Below are positions 1-6,065 of a stretch of DNA of 6,711 nucleotides, piece after piece (the first letter of the stretch is position 1; each line of letters begins with the position of its first letter). Under the pieces are notes generated by a model. That model was given only the letters and a program-made list of their open reading frames with translations. It made no database searches and was not told the origin of the DNA. The position numbers and the translations under genes were made by a program. The stretch comes from an uncultured Lysobacter sp. (GTDB taxonomy: Bacteria; Pseudomonadota; Gammaproteobacteria; Xanthomonadales; Xanthomonadaceae). The stretch lies in NCBI GenBank assembly GCA_902805755.1, contig CADCUA010000458.1, forward strand, positions 1 to 6,711, given 5' to 3'.

Positions 1-1
1 C

Positions 2-358
2 GGGACTCCTTTGGCTCATCTCGACCTTGGTGGCATCGTGAGCGACATCGACATCGGACAAGGCGCCACGGAATGGTGGCTCGCCACACTCGGACGCACG
101 GTCGTGTGGGCGCGTCTTCATGTACTGGAAGCCGGCACCGCCGAGGTATTCGACAGCGACGGCAACACCCTGCCCTATGACAGCGAGGACAGCGCACGCG
201 CGGCACTGATGGACGCCGAGTTCGTCGCGCTGGATGGACTGGATGAGCATGACGCGGCCGACCGCGGCTTCACGCTGGACGAGCTGCAGCCGCCCCAGGC
301 CGACGACGACGCGCTGCTGCGTGGACTGATGGTCCAGAAGCTGCCGCGCGCCCGCTGA
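2..358 (+). CDS. Small acidic hypothetical protein, possibly 5'-truncated
   Basis: I do not recognise this protein. The frame is open to the left edge, so the gene may begin outside the window; a TTG at position 11 would give a complete 115-residue product. Counted from that TTG, residues 20-40 form a tryptophan-containing stretch (EWWLATLGRTVVWARLHVLE). About residues 45-100 are very rich in Asp and Glu, with the phrase FDSDGNTLPYDSEDSARAAL. No signal peptide, membrane segment or cysteine motif is visible, so a soluble cytoplasmic protein is likely. Codon use matches the neighbours. The stop lies two bases before the paiB-like ATG, so the two genes are probably co-transcribed and translationally coupled. 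Coding status is well supported by the uninterrupted frame and this junction; function is unknown and a link to kynurenine catabolism is only positional. Confidence 0.7.
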   Translation, partial: GTPLAHLDLGGIVSDIDIGQGATEWWLATLGRTVVWARLHVLEAGTAEVFDSDGNTLPYDSEDSARAALMDAEFVALDGLDEHDAADRGFTLDELQPPQADDDALLRGLMVQKLPRAR

Positions 359-360
359 CC

Positions 361-981
361 ATGTACCTGCCCGTCGCATTCGCCGAACACGACCTGGTCT
401 TGCTGGACGGGCTGATCGAACGCGACAACTTCATCACGCTGGTGACGTCGTCCGACGGGACGCCGCAGGCCACGCATCTGCCCGTTCTCTACAGGCGTGA
501 GGGTCAACGCGTCGAGCTGCGTGGCCACTTCGCACGGCCGAATCCGCAGGCACGTGACCGCGGTCAGGCGCTGGCGATCGTGCACGGTCCACACGCCTAT
601 GTTTCGCCCGCCTGGTATCCGGACAAGGAAGCCATGGCGCGAGTTCCGACCTGGAATTACGCAGTCGCGCATATCGAAGGCCAACTGTCTTGCTTCGACG
701 ATGAAGGCGGCCTCGCGGAACTGGTGGACGCGCTGAGCACGCAACACGAGCAAGCCGTCGGCAGCAGCTGGCGCTATGAGCACGAGCGTGACGACCAGCG
801 TCGGCAGTTGCGCGGGATCATCGGCTTCAGCCTGGTCGCCGAGCGCATCAGCCTGAAGTTCAAGCTCAGCCAGAACCACCCGGCTGCGAACCGCCTGTCG
901 GTCGCCGACCATCTCGATGCGCTCGATACCGCGCATGCGGCCGAGGTCGCCCGCCTCATGCGGGAGCGCACGCCCGTATGA
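361..981 (+). CDS. PaiB-like FMN-binding negative transcriptional regulator family protein
   Basis: This 206-residue protein has the usual length and motifs of the PaiB family, which adopts a flavin-reductase-like split barrel and was first described in Bacillus subtilis as a negative regulator of sporulation and protease genes. Visible hallmarks are the N-terminal MYLP, GHFARPNPQ (55-63), YVSPAWYP (80-87), VPTWNY (95-100), a His-Glu pair (129-130) followed by a Trp (137), and the C-terminal KFKLSQN (166-172). Start: ATG two bases after the upstream stop; no clear Shine-Dalgarno is present, which fits translational coupling. It lies directly before the divergent SDR gene and the 2-aminomuconate branch. 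No helix-turn-helix is evident, so calling it a DNA-binding repressor rests on the family name only. It may instead be a flavin-dependent enzyme or a sensor. Family assignment is secure; the role here is inference. Confidence 0.9.
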   Translation: MYLPVAFAEHDLVLLDGLIERDNFITLVTSSDGTPQATHLPVLYRREGQRVELRGHFARPNPQARDRGQALAIVHGPHAYVSPAWYPDKEAMARVPTWNYAVAHIEGQLSCFDDEGGLAELVDALSTQHEQAVGSSWRYEHERDDQRRQLRGIIGFSLVAERISLKFKLSQNHPAANRLSVADHLDALDTAHAAEVARLMRERTPV

Positions 982-996
982 CTCTGCAAATTTTCG

Positions 997-1001
997 AAGG
1001 A
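997..1001 (+). promoter_or_regulatory. Ribosome binding site AAGGA that decides the SDR start
   Basis: AAGGA lies six bases before the ATG at 1008. This favours 1008 over the ATG at 978, which overlaps the paiB-like stop as ATGA and has only a GGGAG (962-966) eleven bases away. Starting at 1008 also gives the usual SDR N-terminus, with the Rossmann beta strand beginning about nine residues in. Confidence 0.6.
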
Positions 1002-1007
1002 ACCGGC

Positions 1008-1796
1008 ATGGACATGAACCTCCGCGGCAAGCATGCGCTCGTCTGTGGCGCGAGCCAGGGCATCGGACTGGCGACCGCGCGGCTGCTGGCCGGGCTCGGG
1101 GCGGACATCACGCTGCTGGCTCGTCGCGGGACCGTGCTGGAAGCGCTCGCGGCCGAGCTGCCGCGCGCCGCCGCTGCACAGGCCCATGGCTGGATCGCCG
1201 CGGATACGGCAGACACGGATCGACTGCATGCGCAGGCCGAGGCACTGGTGGCGGGCAAGCCGGTGCATATCCTGGTCAACAACAGCGGCGGCCCGCCCCC
1301 GGGCACGATTCGCGGCGCCGACCCGGCCGCGTTCGAGGCGGCCTTTCGCCAGCACCTGCTCGCGAACCACGTGCTCGCTGAAGCGTTGATTCCCGGGATG
1401 GAGCGCGACGGTTACGGCCGCATCGTCAACGTGATCTCCACGTCGGTGAAAGAGCCGCTGGCAGGACTCGGCGTGTCGAACACGACGCGCTGGGCCGTCG
1501 CGAGCTGGGCAAAGACGCTTGCGACCGAGTTGGCGCCGAAAGGCATCACGGTCAATAACGTCCTGCCCGGCTCGACGCAGACGCCGCGCATCGACCAGAT
1601 CATCGAAACGCGCGTCGCGAAGTCCGGACGCAGCCGCGATGAGGTGCACGCGGAAATGGTTGCGGAAATTCCCATGGCCCGCTTCGCACGGCCGGAGGAA
1701 ACGGCGGCAGCGATCGCGTTCCTCTGCTCACCCGCGGCGTCCTACATCACCGGCGTCAACCTGCCCGTGGATGGCGGCCGCACCCGGTCGCTCTGA
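1008..1796 (+). CDS. Divergent short-chain dehydrogenase/reductase (BKR-like SDR-like type)
   Basis: A 262-residue SDR-fold protein. It has the glycine-rich dinucleotide-binding motif CGASQGIG (13-20, Cys in place of the usual Thr), the NNSGG that replaces NNAG (91-95), a helix/strand pair LATELAPKGITVNNVLPG (171-188), and the C-terminal ITGVNLPVDGG (247-257) typical of classical SDRs. The catalytic Tyr-x-x-x-Lys is absent: alignment on the conserved LAxEL helix places Ser157-Asn-Thr-Thr-Arg161 there. This combination matches, from memory, a known SDR-like group near 3-oxoacyl-ACP reductase whose members lack a perfect catalytic tetrad. Annotation as an ordinary FabG is therefore unsafe. Substrate is unknown. 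Position between the paiB-like gene and the semialdehyde dehydrogenase suggests a role in, or accessory to, aminomuconate metabolism, but that is inference. An alternative in-frame start at 978 adds ten residues. Confidence 0.88.
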   Translation: MDMNLRGKHALVCGASQGIGLATARLLAGLGADITLLARRGTVLEALAAELPRAAAAQAHGWIAADTADTDRLHAQAEALVAGKPVHILVNNSGGPPPGTIRGADPAAFEAAFRQHLLANHVLAEALIPGMERDGYGRIVNVISTSVKEPLAGLGVSNTTRWAVASWAKTLATELAPKGITVNNVLPGSTQTPRIDQIIETRVAKSGRSRDEVHAEMVAEIPMARFARPEETAAAIAFLCSPAASYITGVNLPVDGGRTRSL

Positions 1797-1822
1797 GCGT
1801 CGACAGTTGCTCGCGGCGCCGC

Positions 1823-1837
1823 TGCTAAGCTAGCCGG
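1823..1837 (+). promoter_or_regulatory. Candidate extended -10 promoter giving a leaderless semialdehyde dehydrogenase mRNA
   Basis: In the 41-base gap between the SDR stop and the next ATG, TGC-TAAGCT (1823-1831) fits an extended -10 element (TGn-TAnnnT). Six bases follow, so the predicted +1 falls exactly on the A of ATG at 1838. No Shine-Dalgarno precedes this ATG, which fits leaderless translation. No -35 box at proper spacing is convincing: TCGACA at 1800-1805 is 20 bases away. A perfect 10-bp palindrome, GCGGCGCCGC, sits just upstream at 1813-1822. The gene could equally be read through from upstream. Confidence 0.35.
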
Positions 1838-3262
1838 ATGCGCTATTGCCACCACATCGACGGTCGGGCACAGCCGCCTGCAGGCGGTGCGTGGCTGGAC
1901 GTGATGGATCCCGCCAACGGGCGCGCGTTCGCGCAGGTCGCGGCGGGCGACGCGGATGACGTCGAGCGTGCGATCCAGGCAGCAAGCCGTGCATTTTCCG
2001 CGTGGTCCGCATTGCCGAACACCGAACGCGCCCGCTGGCTCGAGAAGCTCGCCGATGCGGTCGAGGCACGATTGCAGGACTTCGCACATGCCGAATCGCG
2101 CGACGCCGGCAAGCCTATGCGGCTGGTGCGAGAGATCGAGATCCCGCGTGCCATCAGCAACCTGCGCTTCTTCGCACACGCCGCCACCCAGTTCGCAAGC
2201 GAGTCGCATCACGGCCAGGCCGGACTGAACTACACGCTGCGGCAGCCGCTGGGCGTCGTTGCAACGATCTCGCCCTGGAACCTTCCGCTGTACCTCCTGA
2301 CGTGGAAGATCGCGCCTGCGCTCGCCGCCGGAAACACGGTGGTGGCCAAGCCATCGGAGATCACGCCGGTAACCGCCACGATGCTTGCGGAACTGGCCAC
2401 GGAGATCGGTTTGCCAACGGGCGTGTTCAACGTCGTGCACGGGATGGGCCCCGCGGCCGGCGAGCCCCTGGTGGGTCATCCCGCGATCAGGGCCGTGTCC
2501 TTCACCGGCAGCACCTCTGTCGGCCGCCGCATCGCCGCCATCGCTGCGCCACAGCTCAAGAAACTCTCGCTCGAGCTTGGGGGCAAGAATCCCACGCTGG
2601 TGTTCGCCGATGTCGACTGGCGCGCGCACCTGGACACGATCGTGCGCTCGGCGTTCCAGAACGCCGGGCAGATCTGCCTGTGCGGCTCGCGAATTCTCAT
2701 CGAGAGGCGGATCTACCACGAGTTCCGCGACGCATTCGTCGAACGTGCGCACGCGCTGCGCGTCGGCGATCCGATCGACGAGGACAACCAGATGGGGCCG
2801 CTGGTGTCGAAACCGCATTTCGACAAGGTCGTGTCGGCGATCCAGCGTGCACGCGATGAGGGTGGCAAGGTGCTCTGCGGCGGCGTTGCCCTTGACCGCC
2901 CGGGCTGGTTCATCACGCCGACGGTGATCGAAGGCCTGGGCCCGGACTGCGCCAGCAACCGCGAAGAGATCTTTGGCCCCGTCGCAACGCTACAGGCATT
3001 CGACAATGATGACGAGGCACTGGCGCTCGCGAACTGCGGCGATTACGGGCTGGCCGCGTCGGTGTGGACGCGCGACCTGGATCGCGCGCATCGCTTCGCC
3101 GCGCAGCTTCGGGTCGGCATGGTCTGGATCAACACCTGGATGCAGCGTGACCTGCGTACGCCATTCGGCGGGTCGGGCGCGTCCGGGCTTGGCCGCGAAG
3201 GGGGCTTCGAGGTAATGCGTTTTTTCACCGAGCCCAAGAACGTGGGCATACATCTTGGATAA
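1838..3262 (+). CDS. nbaE: 2-aminomuconate 6-semialdehyde dehydrogenase (NAD-dependent aldehyde dehydrogenase)
   Basis: A 474-residue aldehyde dehydrogenase, predicted to oxidise 2-aminomuconate 6-semialdehyde to 2-aminomuconate with NAD+ in the cytoplasm. The family core is complete: SPWNLPLY (145-152) with the oxyanion-hole Asn148, KPSE (171-174), the nucleotide-binding loop FTGSTSVG (222-229), general base Glu246 in LELGGKN, and nucleophile Cys280 in FQNAGQICLCGSR. EEIFGPV (376-382) also binds the cofactor. The C-terminal RDLRTPFGGSGASGLGREGG (437-456) is typical of the 2-amino/2-hydroxymuconate semialdehyde subgroup; Arg440 is a plausible carboxylate-binding residue. The sequence alone could also fit a 2-hydroxymuconate semialdehyde dehydrogenase. 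The neighbouring decarboxylase, dioxygenase and deaminase genes decide for the amino substrate. The start is the first ATG after the SDR stop and has no Shine-Dalgarno. The stop is six bases before the carbonic anhydrase ATG. Confidence 0.92.
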   Translation: MRYCHHIDGRAQPPAGGAWLDVMDPANGRAFAQVAAGDADDVERAIQAASRAFSAWSALPNTERARWLEKLADAVEARLQDFAHAESRDAGKPMRLVREIEIPRAISNLRFFAHAATQFASESHHGQAGLNYTLRQPLGVVATISPWNLPLYLLTWKIAPALAAGNTVVAKPSEITPVTATMLAELATEIGLPTGVFNVVHGMGPAAGEPLVGHPAIRAVSFTGSTSVGRRIAAIAAPQLKKLSLELGGKNPTLVFADVDWRAHLDTIVRSAFQNAGQICLCGSRILIERRIYHEFRDAFVERAHALRVGDPIDEDNQMGPLVSKPHFDKVVSAIQRARDEGGKVLCGGVALDRPGWFITPTVIEGLGPDCASNREEIFGPVATLQAFDNDDEALALANCGDYGLAASVWTRDLDRAHRFAAQLRVGMVWINTWMQRDLRTPFGGSGASGLGREGGFEVMRFFTEPKNVGIHLG

Positions 3263-3268
3263 CTTCGC

Positions 3269-3931
3269 ATGAGTTCACTGAGTCATCTTCTGGAGCGCAA
3301 CCGCGAATGGGCCGACCGCGTCGTCCAGGAGGACCCGGAGTTCTTCACGCGCCTGCAGCACATCCAGGCGCCGGAGTTTTTGTGGATCGGCTGTTCCGAT
3401 TCACGCGTGCCCGCGAACCAGATCATCGACATGGCGCCGGGCGAGGTCTTTGTCCATCGCAACATCGCCAACGTCGTGGTGCATACCGATCTCAACTGCC
3501 TGTCGGTCATCCAGTTCGCAGTCGACGTCCTGAAGGTGAAGCACATCCTCGTCGTCGGGCATTACGGTTGCGGCGGCGTGCTGGCGGCACTGACGCGCCG
3601 GCGCCTGGGCCTGGCGGACAACTGGGTGCGGCACGTGGCCGACGTCGCGGAGAAACACAGCGAATGCCTCCACTCGATGGAGAATGAAAGCCTCCAGCAC
3701 GACCGGTTGTGCGAATTGAACGTGCTGGAGCAGGTCATCAACGTGGCGCAGACCACAGTCGTGCAGGACGCCTGGGCGCGTGGGCAGGACCTCACCGTGC
3801 ACGGATGGGTTTACAGCCTGCGCGACGGCCGCGTACACGATCTCGGTATCGACCCGGGCAACCTGGATGCACTCAGGACGCAATACACCGATGCGCTAGC
3901 GCGCATCTGCCAGGACCACGAGGACCGCTGA
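3269..3931 (+). CDS. can: Beta-class carbonic anhydrase (Can type)
   Basis: A 220-residue protein, the same length as E. coli Can. It interconverts CO2 and bicarbonate in the cytoplasm. The zinc site is complete: Cys42, Asp44 and Arg46 in WIGCSDSRVPAN (39-50), and His98 and Cys101 in GHYGCGG (97-103). HRNIANVV (63-70) and the C-terminal VHGWVYSLRDGRVHDLGID are further signatures of the family. It starts six bases after the dehydrogenase stop with only a weak GGA upstream. Its stop abuts the TTG of the deaminase gene, so it lies physically inside the catabolic operon rather than beside it. Its job here may be to handle the CO2 set free by ACMS decarboxylase, comparable to the carbonic anhydrase in the E. 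coli cyanate operon. The enzyme call is firm; the pathway role is inferred from position. Confidence 0.95.
   Translation: MSSLSHLLERNREWADRVVQEDPEFFTRLQHIQAPEFLWIGCSDSRVPANQIIDMAPGEVFVHRNIANVVVHTDLNCLSVIQFAVDVLKVKHILVVGHYGCGGVLAALTRRRLGLADNWVRHVADVAEKHSECLHSMENESLQHDRLCELNVLEQVINVAQTTVVQDAWARGQDLTVHGWVYSLRDGRVHDLGIDPGNLDALRTQYTDALARICQDHEDR
3920..3924 (+). promoter_or_regulatory. Ribosome binding site GAGGA supporting the TTG start of the deaminase
   Basis: GAGGA lies within the last codons of the carbonic anhydrase gene, seven bases before the TTG at 3932. It supports initiation at this TTG. The first in-frame ATG lies beyond residue 90, inside the conserved domain, so it cannot be the start. 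Confidence 0.6.
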
Positions 3932-4372
3932 TTGAGCGCCGACGTCATCCAAAGCAGCGCAGCGCCCCGTCCGGTGGGCCGTTACCCGCATGCGCGTCGC
4001 GTCGGGCAGGTTCTGTATCTGTCGGGTATCGGGCCGCGCGACCCGGCGAGCAATGCAATTCCGGGCAATGAGTACGATGCGGACGGGCAGCTTGTTGCCT
4101 ACGACATCGAGGCGCAGACGCACTCGGTTTTCGCGAACGTGCGTACGGTGCTCGAGGCCAGCGGCGCGCGTTGGGAACATCTCGTCGACGTGACCGTGTA
4201 TCTCACCGACATGGCGCGGGACTTCGCTGCCTACAACGCCTTGTGGGCGCACTACTTTCCGGACATCGCGACGGCGCCGTGTCGTACGACGCTGGGCATT
4301 ACCGCCCTGCCGACGCCGATCGCGATCGAGCTGAAGTGCGTGGCGGCACTTCCCGCGACCGGAGCGGTCTGA
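3932..4372 (+). CDS. nbaF: 2-aminomuconate deaminase, RidA (YjgF/YER057c/UK114) family
   Basis: A 146-residue RidA-fold protein, predicted to hydrolyse 2-aminomuconate to 4-oxalocrotonate and ammonia, the step after the semialdehyde dehydrogenase. Visible features are the N-terminal VGRYPHARRVGQVLYLSGIG (15-34), the central VFANVRTVLEASGARWEHLV (66-85) and VTVYLTDM (87-94). Arg118 in APCRTTLG and Glu133 in IAIELKCVAALP are spaced as the substrate-binding Arg105/Glu120 pair of E. coli RidA. Start is TTG immediately after the carbonic anhydrase stop, with GAGGA seven bases upstream; no other start keeps the fold. A general RidA imine deaminase is the alternative, but the extended PHARR N-terminus and the context (dehydrogenase two genes upstream, dioxygenase and decarboxylase downstream) favour the aminomuconate role. 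Confidence 0.88.
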   Translation: MSADVIQSSAAPRPVGRYPHARRVGQVLYLSGIGPRDPASNAIPGNEYDADGQLVAYDIEAQTHSVFANVRTVLEASGARWEHLVDVTVYLTDMARDFAAYNALWAHYFPDIATAPCRTTLGITALPTPIAIELKCVAALPATGAV

Positions 4373-4408
4373 CGCATGCCGGCGCTGCGTGCATCCACAG
4401 GCGACGCG

Positions 4409-4420
4409 CCCTATTTAGGG
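4409..4420 (+). promoter_or_regulatory. Small dyad CCCTA-TT-TAGGG, possible operator
   Basis: A perfect 5-bp inverted repeat with a 2-base centre forms an AT-rich island in the otherwise GC-rich 121-base gap before the dioxygenase gene, 73 bases from that ATG. It is too tight to be a good RNA hairpin and no T-run follows, so a protein-binding site is more likely than a terminator. Arms this short can arise by chance. Confidence 0.25.
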
Positions 4421-4467
4421 GCTTTGCCGCAGGCCACCGCCGCGACATCCAGCCGCCCCGCCTCGCA

Positions 4468-4473
4468 TACGCT
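4468..4473 (+). promoter_or_regulatory. Candidate -10 box (TACGCT) upstream of the dioxygenase gene
   Basis: TACGCT fits TAnnnT and would place +1 near A4480, leaving a 14-base leader that contains the GGAG ribosome binding site. No -35 box at normal spacing stands out. The 121-base gap after a run of gaps of six bases or fewer suggests a second transcription unit beginning here. Confidence 0.3.
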
Positions 4474-4483
4474 TGCCTGACCC

Positions 4484-4487
4484 GGAG
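4484..4487 (+). promoter_or_regulatory. Ribosome binding site GGAG deciding the dioxygenase start
   Basis: GGAG lies six bases before the ATG at 4494. This supports that ATG over the upstream in-frame TTG at 4473, which would add seven residues outside the known family N-terminus. Confidence 0.6.
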
Positions 4488-4493
4488 TCCAAC

Positions 4494-5024
4494 ATGTTGT
4501 CCGCGCCGCTCAACCTGCATGCCTGGATCGAGGAAAACCGCCATCTGTTGAAGCCACCGGTCGGCAACAAGGTGTTGTTCGATGGCGACTTCATCGTGAT
4601 GGTGGTCGGCGGCCCGAACGATCGCACGGATTACCACTGGGATGAAGGCGCGGAGTGGTTCCACCAGCTCGAAGGCGAGATGGTGCTGCGCATCCAGGAG
4701 GACGGCGCGCGGCGCGACATCCCGATCCGCGCGGGCGAGACGTTCCTGCTGCCGCCCGGCGTACCGCACTCGCCGCAGCGCGCGGCGAATTCGATCGGGA
4801 TCGTCGTGGAGCGACGCCGACGCGAAGGCGAACTCGACGGGCTTCTGTGGTTCTGCGAACGCTGCAACGCGAAGCTCTACGAAGAGTTCTTCCCGCTGAA
4901 GAACATCGAGACGGATTTCCCGGCGGTGTTTGACCGGTTCTACGCCTCGCGTGAGCATCGAACCTGCACGAGCTGTGGCCTGCTCAATCCGGCGCCACCC
5001 AAGTACGACGCGGCGCAGGACTGA
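4494..5024 (+). CDS. nbaC: 3-hydroxyanthranilate 3,4-dioxygenase
   Basis: A 176-residue cupin, close to the length of other bacterial 3-hydroxyanthranilate dioxygenases. It uses Fe(II) and O2 to open 3-hydroxyanthranilate to 2-amino-3-carboxymuconate 6-semialdehyde. The catalytic iron ligands read as His48, Glu54 and His92 ([17 protein letters not shown] and [11 protein letters not shown]). Arg44, Arg96 and Glu106 match the substrate-binding residues. The bacterial-type second, rubredoxin-like iron site is complete: Cys121-x-x-Cys124 ([13 protein letters not shown]) and Cys158-x-x-Cys161 (CTSCG). All known active-site residues are therefore present. The start is set by GGAG six bases upstream. 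The gene ends five bases before the decarboxylase ATG, so the enzyme that makes unstable ACMS and the one that consumes it are tightly co-expressed. Confidence 0.97.
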   Translation: MLSAPLNLHAWIEENRHLLKPPVGNKVLFDGDFIVMVVGGPNDRTDYHWDEGAEWFHQLEGEMVLRIQEDGARRDIPIRAGETFLLPPGVPHSPQRAANSIGIVVERRRREGELDGLLWFCERCNAKLYEEFFPLKNIETDFPAVFDRFYASREHRTCTSCGLLNPAPPKYDAAQD

Positions 5025-5029
5025 ACCCG

Positions 5030-6040
5030 ATGCTGAAGATCGACACCCACGCCCATTACCTGCCGCGAGACTGGCCGGACCTTGCACGCAAGTACGGCGA
5101 CAACCGTTTTCCGGTCATCCATCACACCGAAGACGGCCGCCACCGCATCTACAAGGACGGCAAGTTCTTCCGCGAGATCTTTTCGAAGACGTGGGATCCG
5201 CAGGAGCGCATCGACGACTACGCGCGCTTCGGGGTGCAGGTGCAGGTGATCAGCACCGTGCCGGTGATGTTCAGTTACTGGGCGAAGGCGCACCAGGCGC
5301 TTGCACTGCACCAGGCGCTCAACGACCACATGGCAGAATCGGTGCGTGCCAATCCCCGCCATTACGCGGGCATCGGAACGGTCCCGCTGCAGTCGCCACG
5401 CCTTGCGGTGCAGGAACTGGAGCGCTGCATGGACCAGTTGGGCCTGCAGGGCGTGCAGATCGGCAGCCACGTCAACGACTGGAACCTCGACGCGCCGGAG
5501 CTGTTCGAGTTCTTCCAGGCCGCCAGCGAGCTTGGCGCGGCGATCCTCGTGCATCCGTGGGACATGATGGGCACGGCATCGATGCCGAAATACTGGCTCC
5601 CGTGGCTGGTCGGCATGCCGGCCGAACAATCGCGCGCGGCATGCTGCCTGGTCTTCGGCGGCGTACTCGAGCGCCTGCCGAAGCTGCGCATCTGCATGGC
5701 GCACGGAGGCGGCAGCTTCCCCTACACCATCGGCCGCATCGAGCACGGCTTCAACATGCGGCCGGATCTCGTGGCAACCGATAACCCGCGCAATCCGCGC
5801 GAATATCTGGACCGGCTGTACTTCGACTCCTGGGTCGCCGACCCGCGCGCGCTGCGCTACCTGCTCGACACCTGCGGCGTGTCGCGCGTGATGCTTGGCA
5901 CCGACTATCCGTTCCCGTTGGGCGAGCAACATCCCGGAGCGGGCATCGCAACGCTGGAGCTGTCCGCCGAGGACCGTGCGCGGCTGTACCACGGCACCGC
6001 GCTCGAGTGGCTCGGCCTGCCGCAGTCGCGATTCGCATGA
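5030..6040 (+). CDS. nbaD: 2-amino-3-carboxymuconate-6-semialdehyde decarboxylase (ACMSD)
   Basis: A 336-residue amidohydrolase-superfamily decarboxylase of the usual ACMSD length. It removes CO2 from ACMS, giving 2-aminomuconate 6-semialdehyde and diverting flux from spontaneous quinolinate formation. The zinc site is complete: His7 and His9 in KIDTHAHYLP, His175 in ILVHPWDMMG, and Asp292 in LGTDYPFPLGE. The catalytic His225 is in ICMAHGGGSFPYTIGRIEHG (221-240), which also carries Arg236. Arg48 in KFFREI is the expected substrate-binding residue. ACMSD-specific stretches such as YKDGKFFREIFSKTWDPQER (41-60) separate it from other amidohydrolase-2 proteins. Start ATG lies five bases after the dioxygenase stop; AGGA at 5017-5020 is nine bases upstream. 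Family members work as homodimers. No frameshift or missing residue is seen. Confidence 0.97.
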   Translation: MLKIDTHAHYLPRDWPDLARKYGDNRFPVIHHTEDGRHRIYKDGKFFREIFSKTWDPQERIDDYARFGVQVQVISTVPVMFSYWAKAHQALALHQALNDHMAESVRANPRHYAGIGTVPLQSPRLAVQELERCMDQLGLQGVQIGSHVNDWNLDAPELFEFFQAASELGAAILVHPWDMMGTASMPKYWLPWLVGMPAEQSRAACCLVFGGVLERLPKLRICMAHGGGSFPYTIGRIEHGFNMRPDLVATDNPRNPREYLDRLYFDSWVADPRALRYLLDTCGVSRVMLGTDYPFPLGEQHPGAGIATLELSAEDRARLYHGTALEWLGLPQSRFA

Positions 6041-6065
6041 CGAGACGTGGCGATCCCTCCGGCCT

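Noticed and set aside
175..936. 253-codon open frame on the - strand
   Set aside because: It is a shadow of the paiB-like gene and its upstream neighbour; the C-terminal part is a low-complexity serine run typical of a complement-strand GC-rich frame.
978..1007. Earlier ATG at 978 as the SDR start (ATGA overlap with the paiB-like stop)
   Set aside because: The ATG at 1008 has a better-spaced AAGGA and yields the standard SDR N-terminus; 978 remains possible.
774..1649. 291-codon open frame on the - strand
   Set aside because: It spans the junction of the paiB-like and SDR genes on the opposite strand and shows no domain; both + strand genes are well supported.
1813..1822. Palindrome GCGGCGCCGC as a terminator after the SDR gene
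   Set aside because: It has no loop and no T-run, and GC-only 10-bp palindromes are common in such DNA. It is noted only as part of the promoter region.
1742..2818. 358-codon open frame on the - strand
   Set aside because: It is antisense to the aldehyde dehydrogenase, which has all catalytic residues; the translation shows no recognisable domain.
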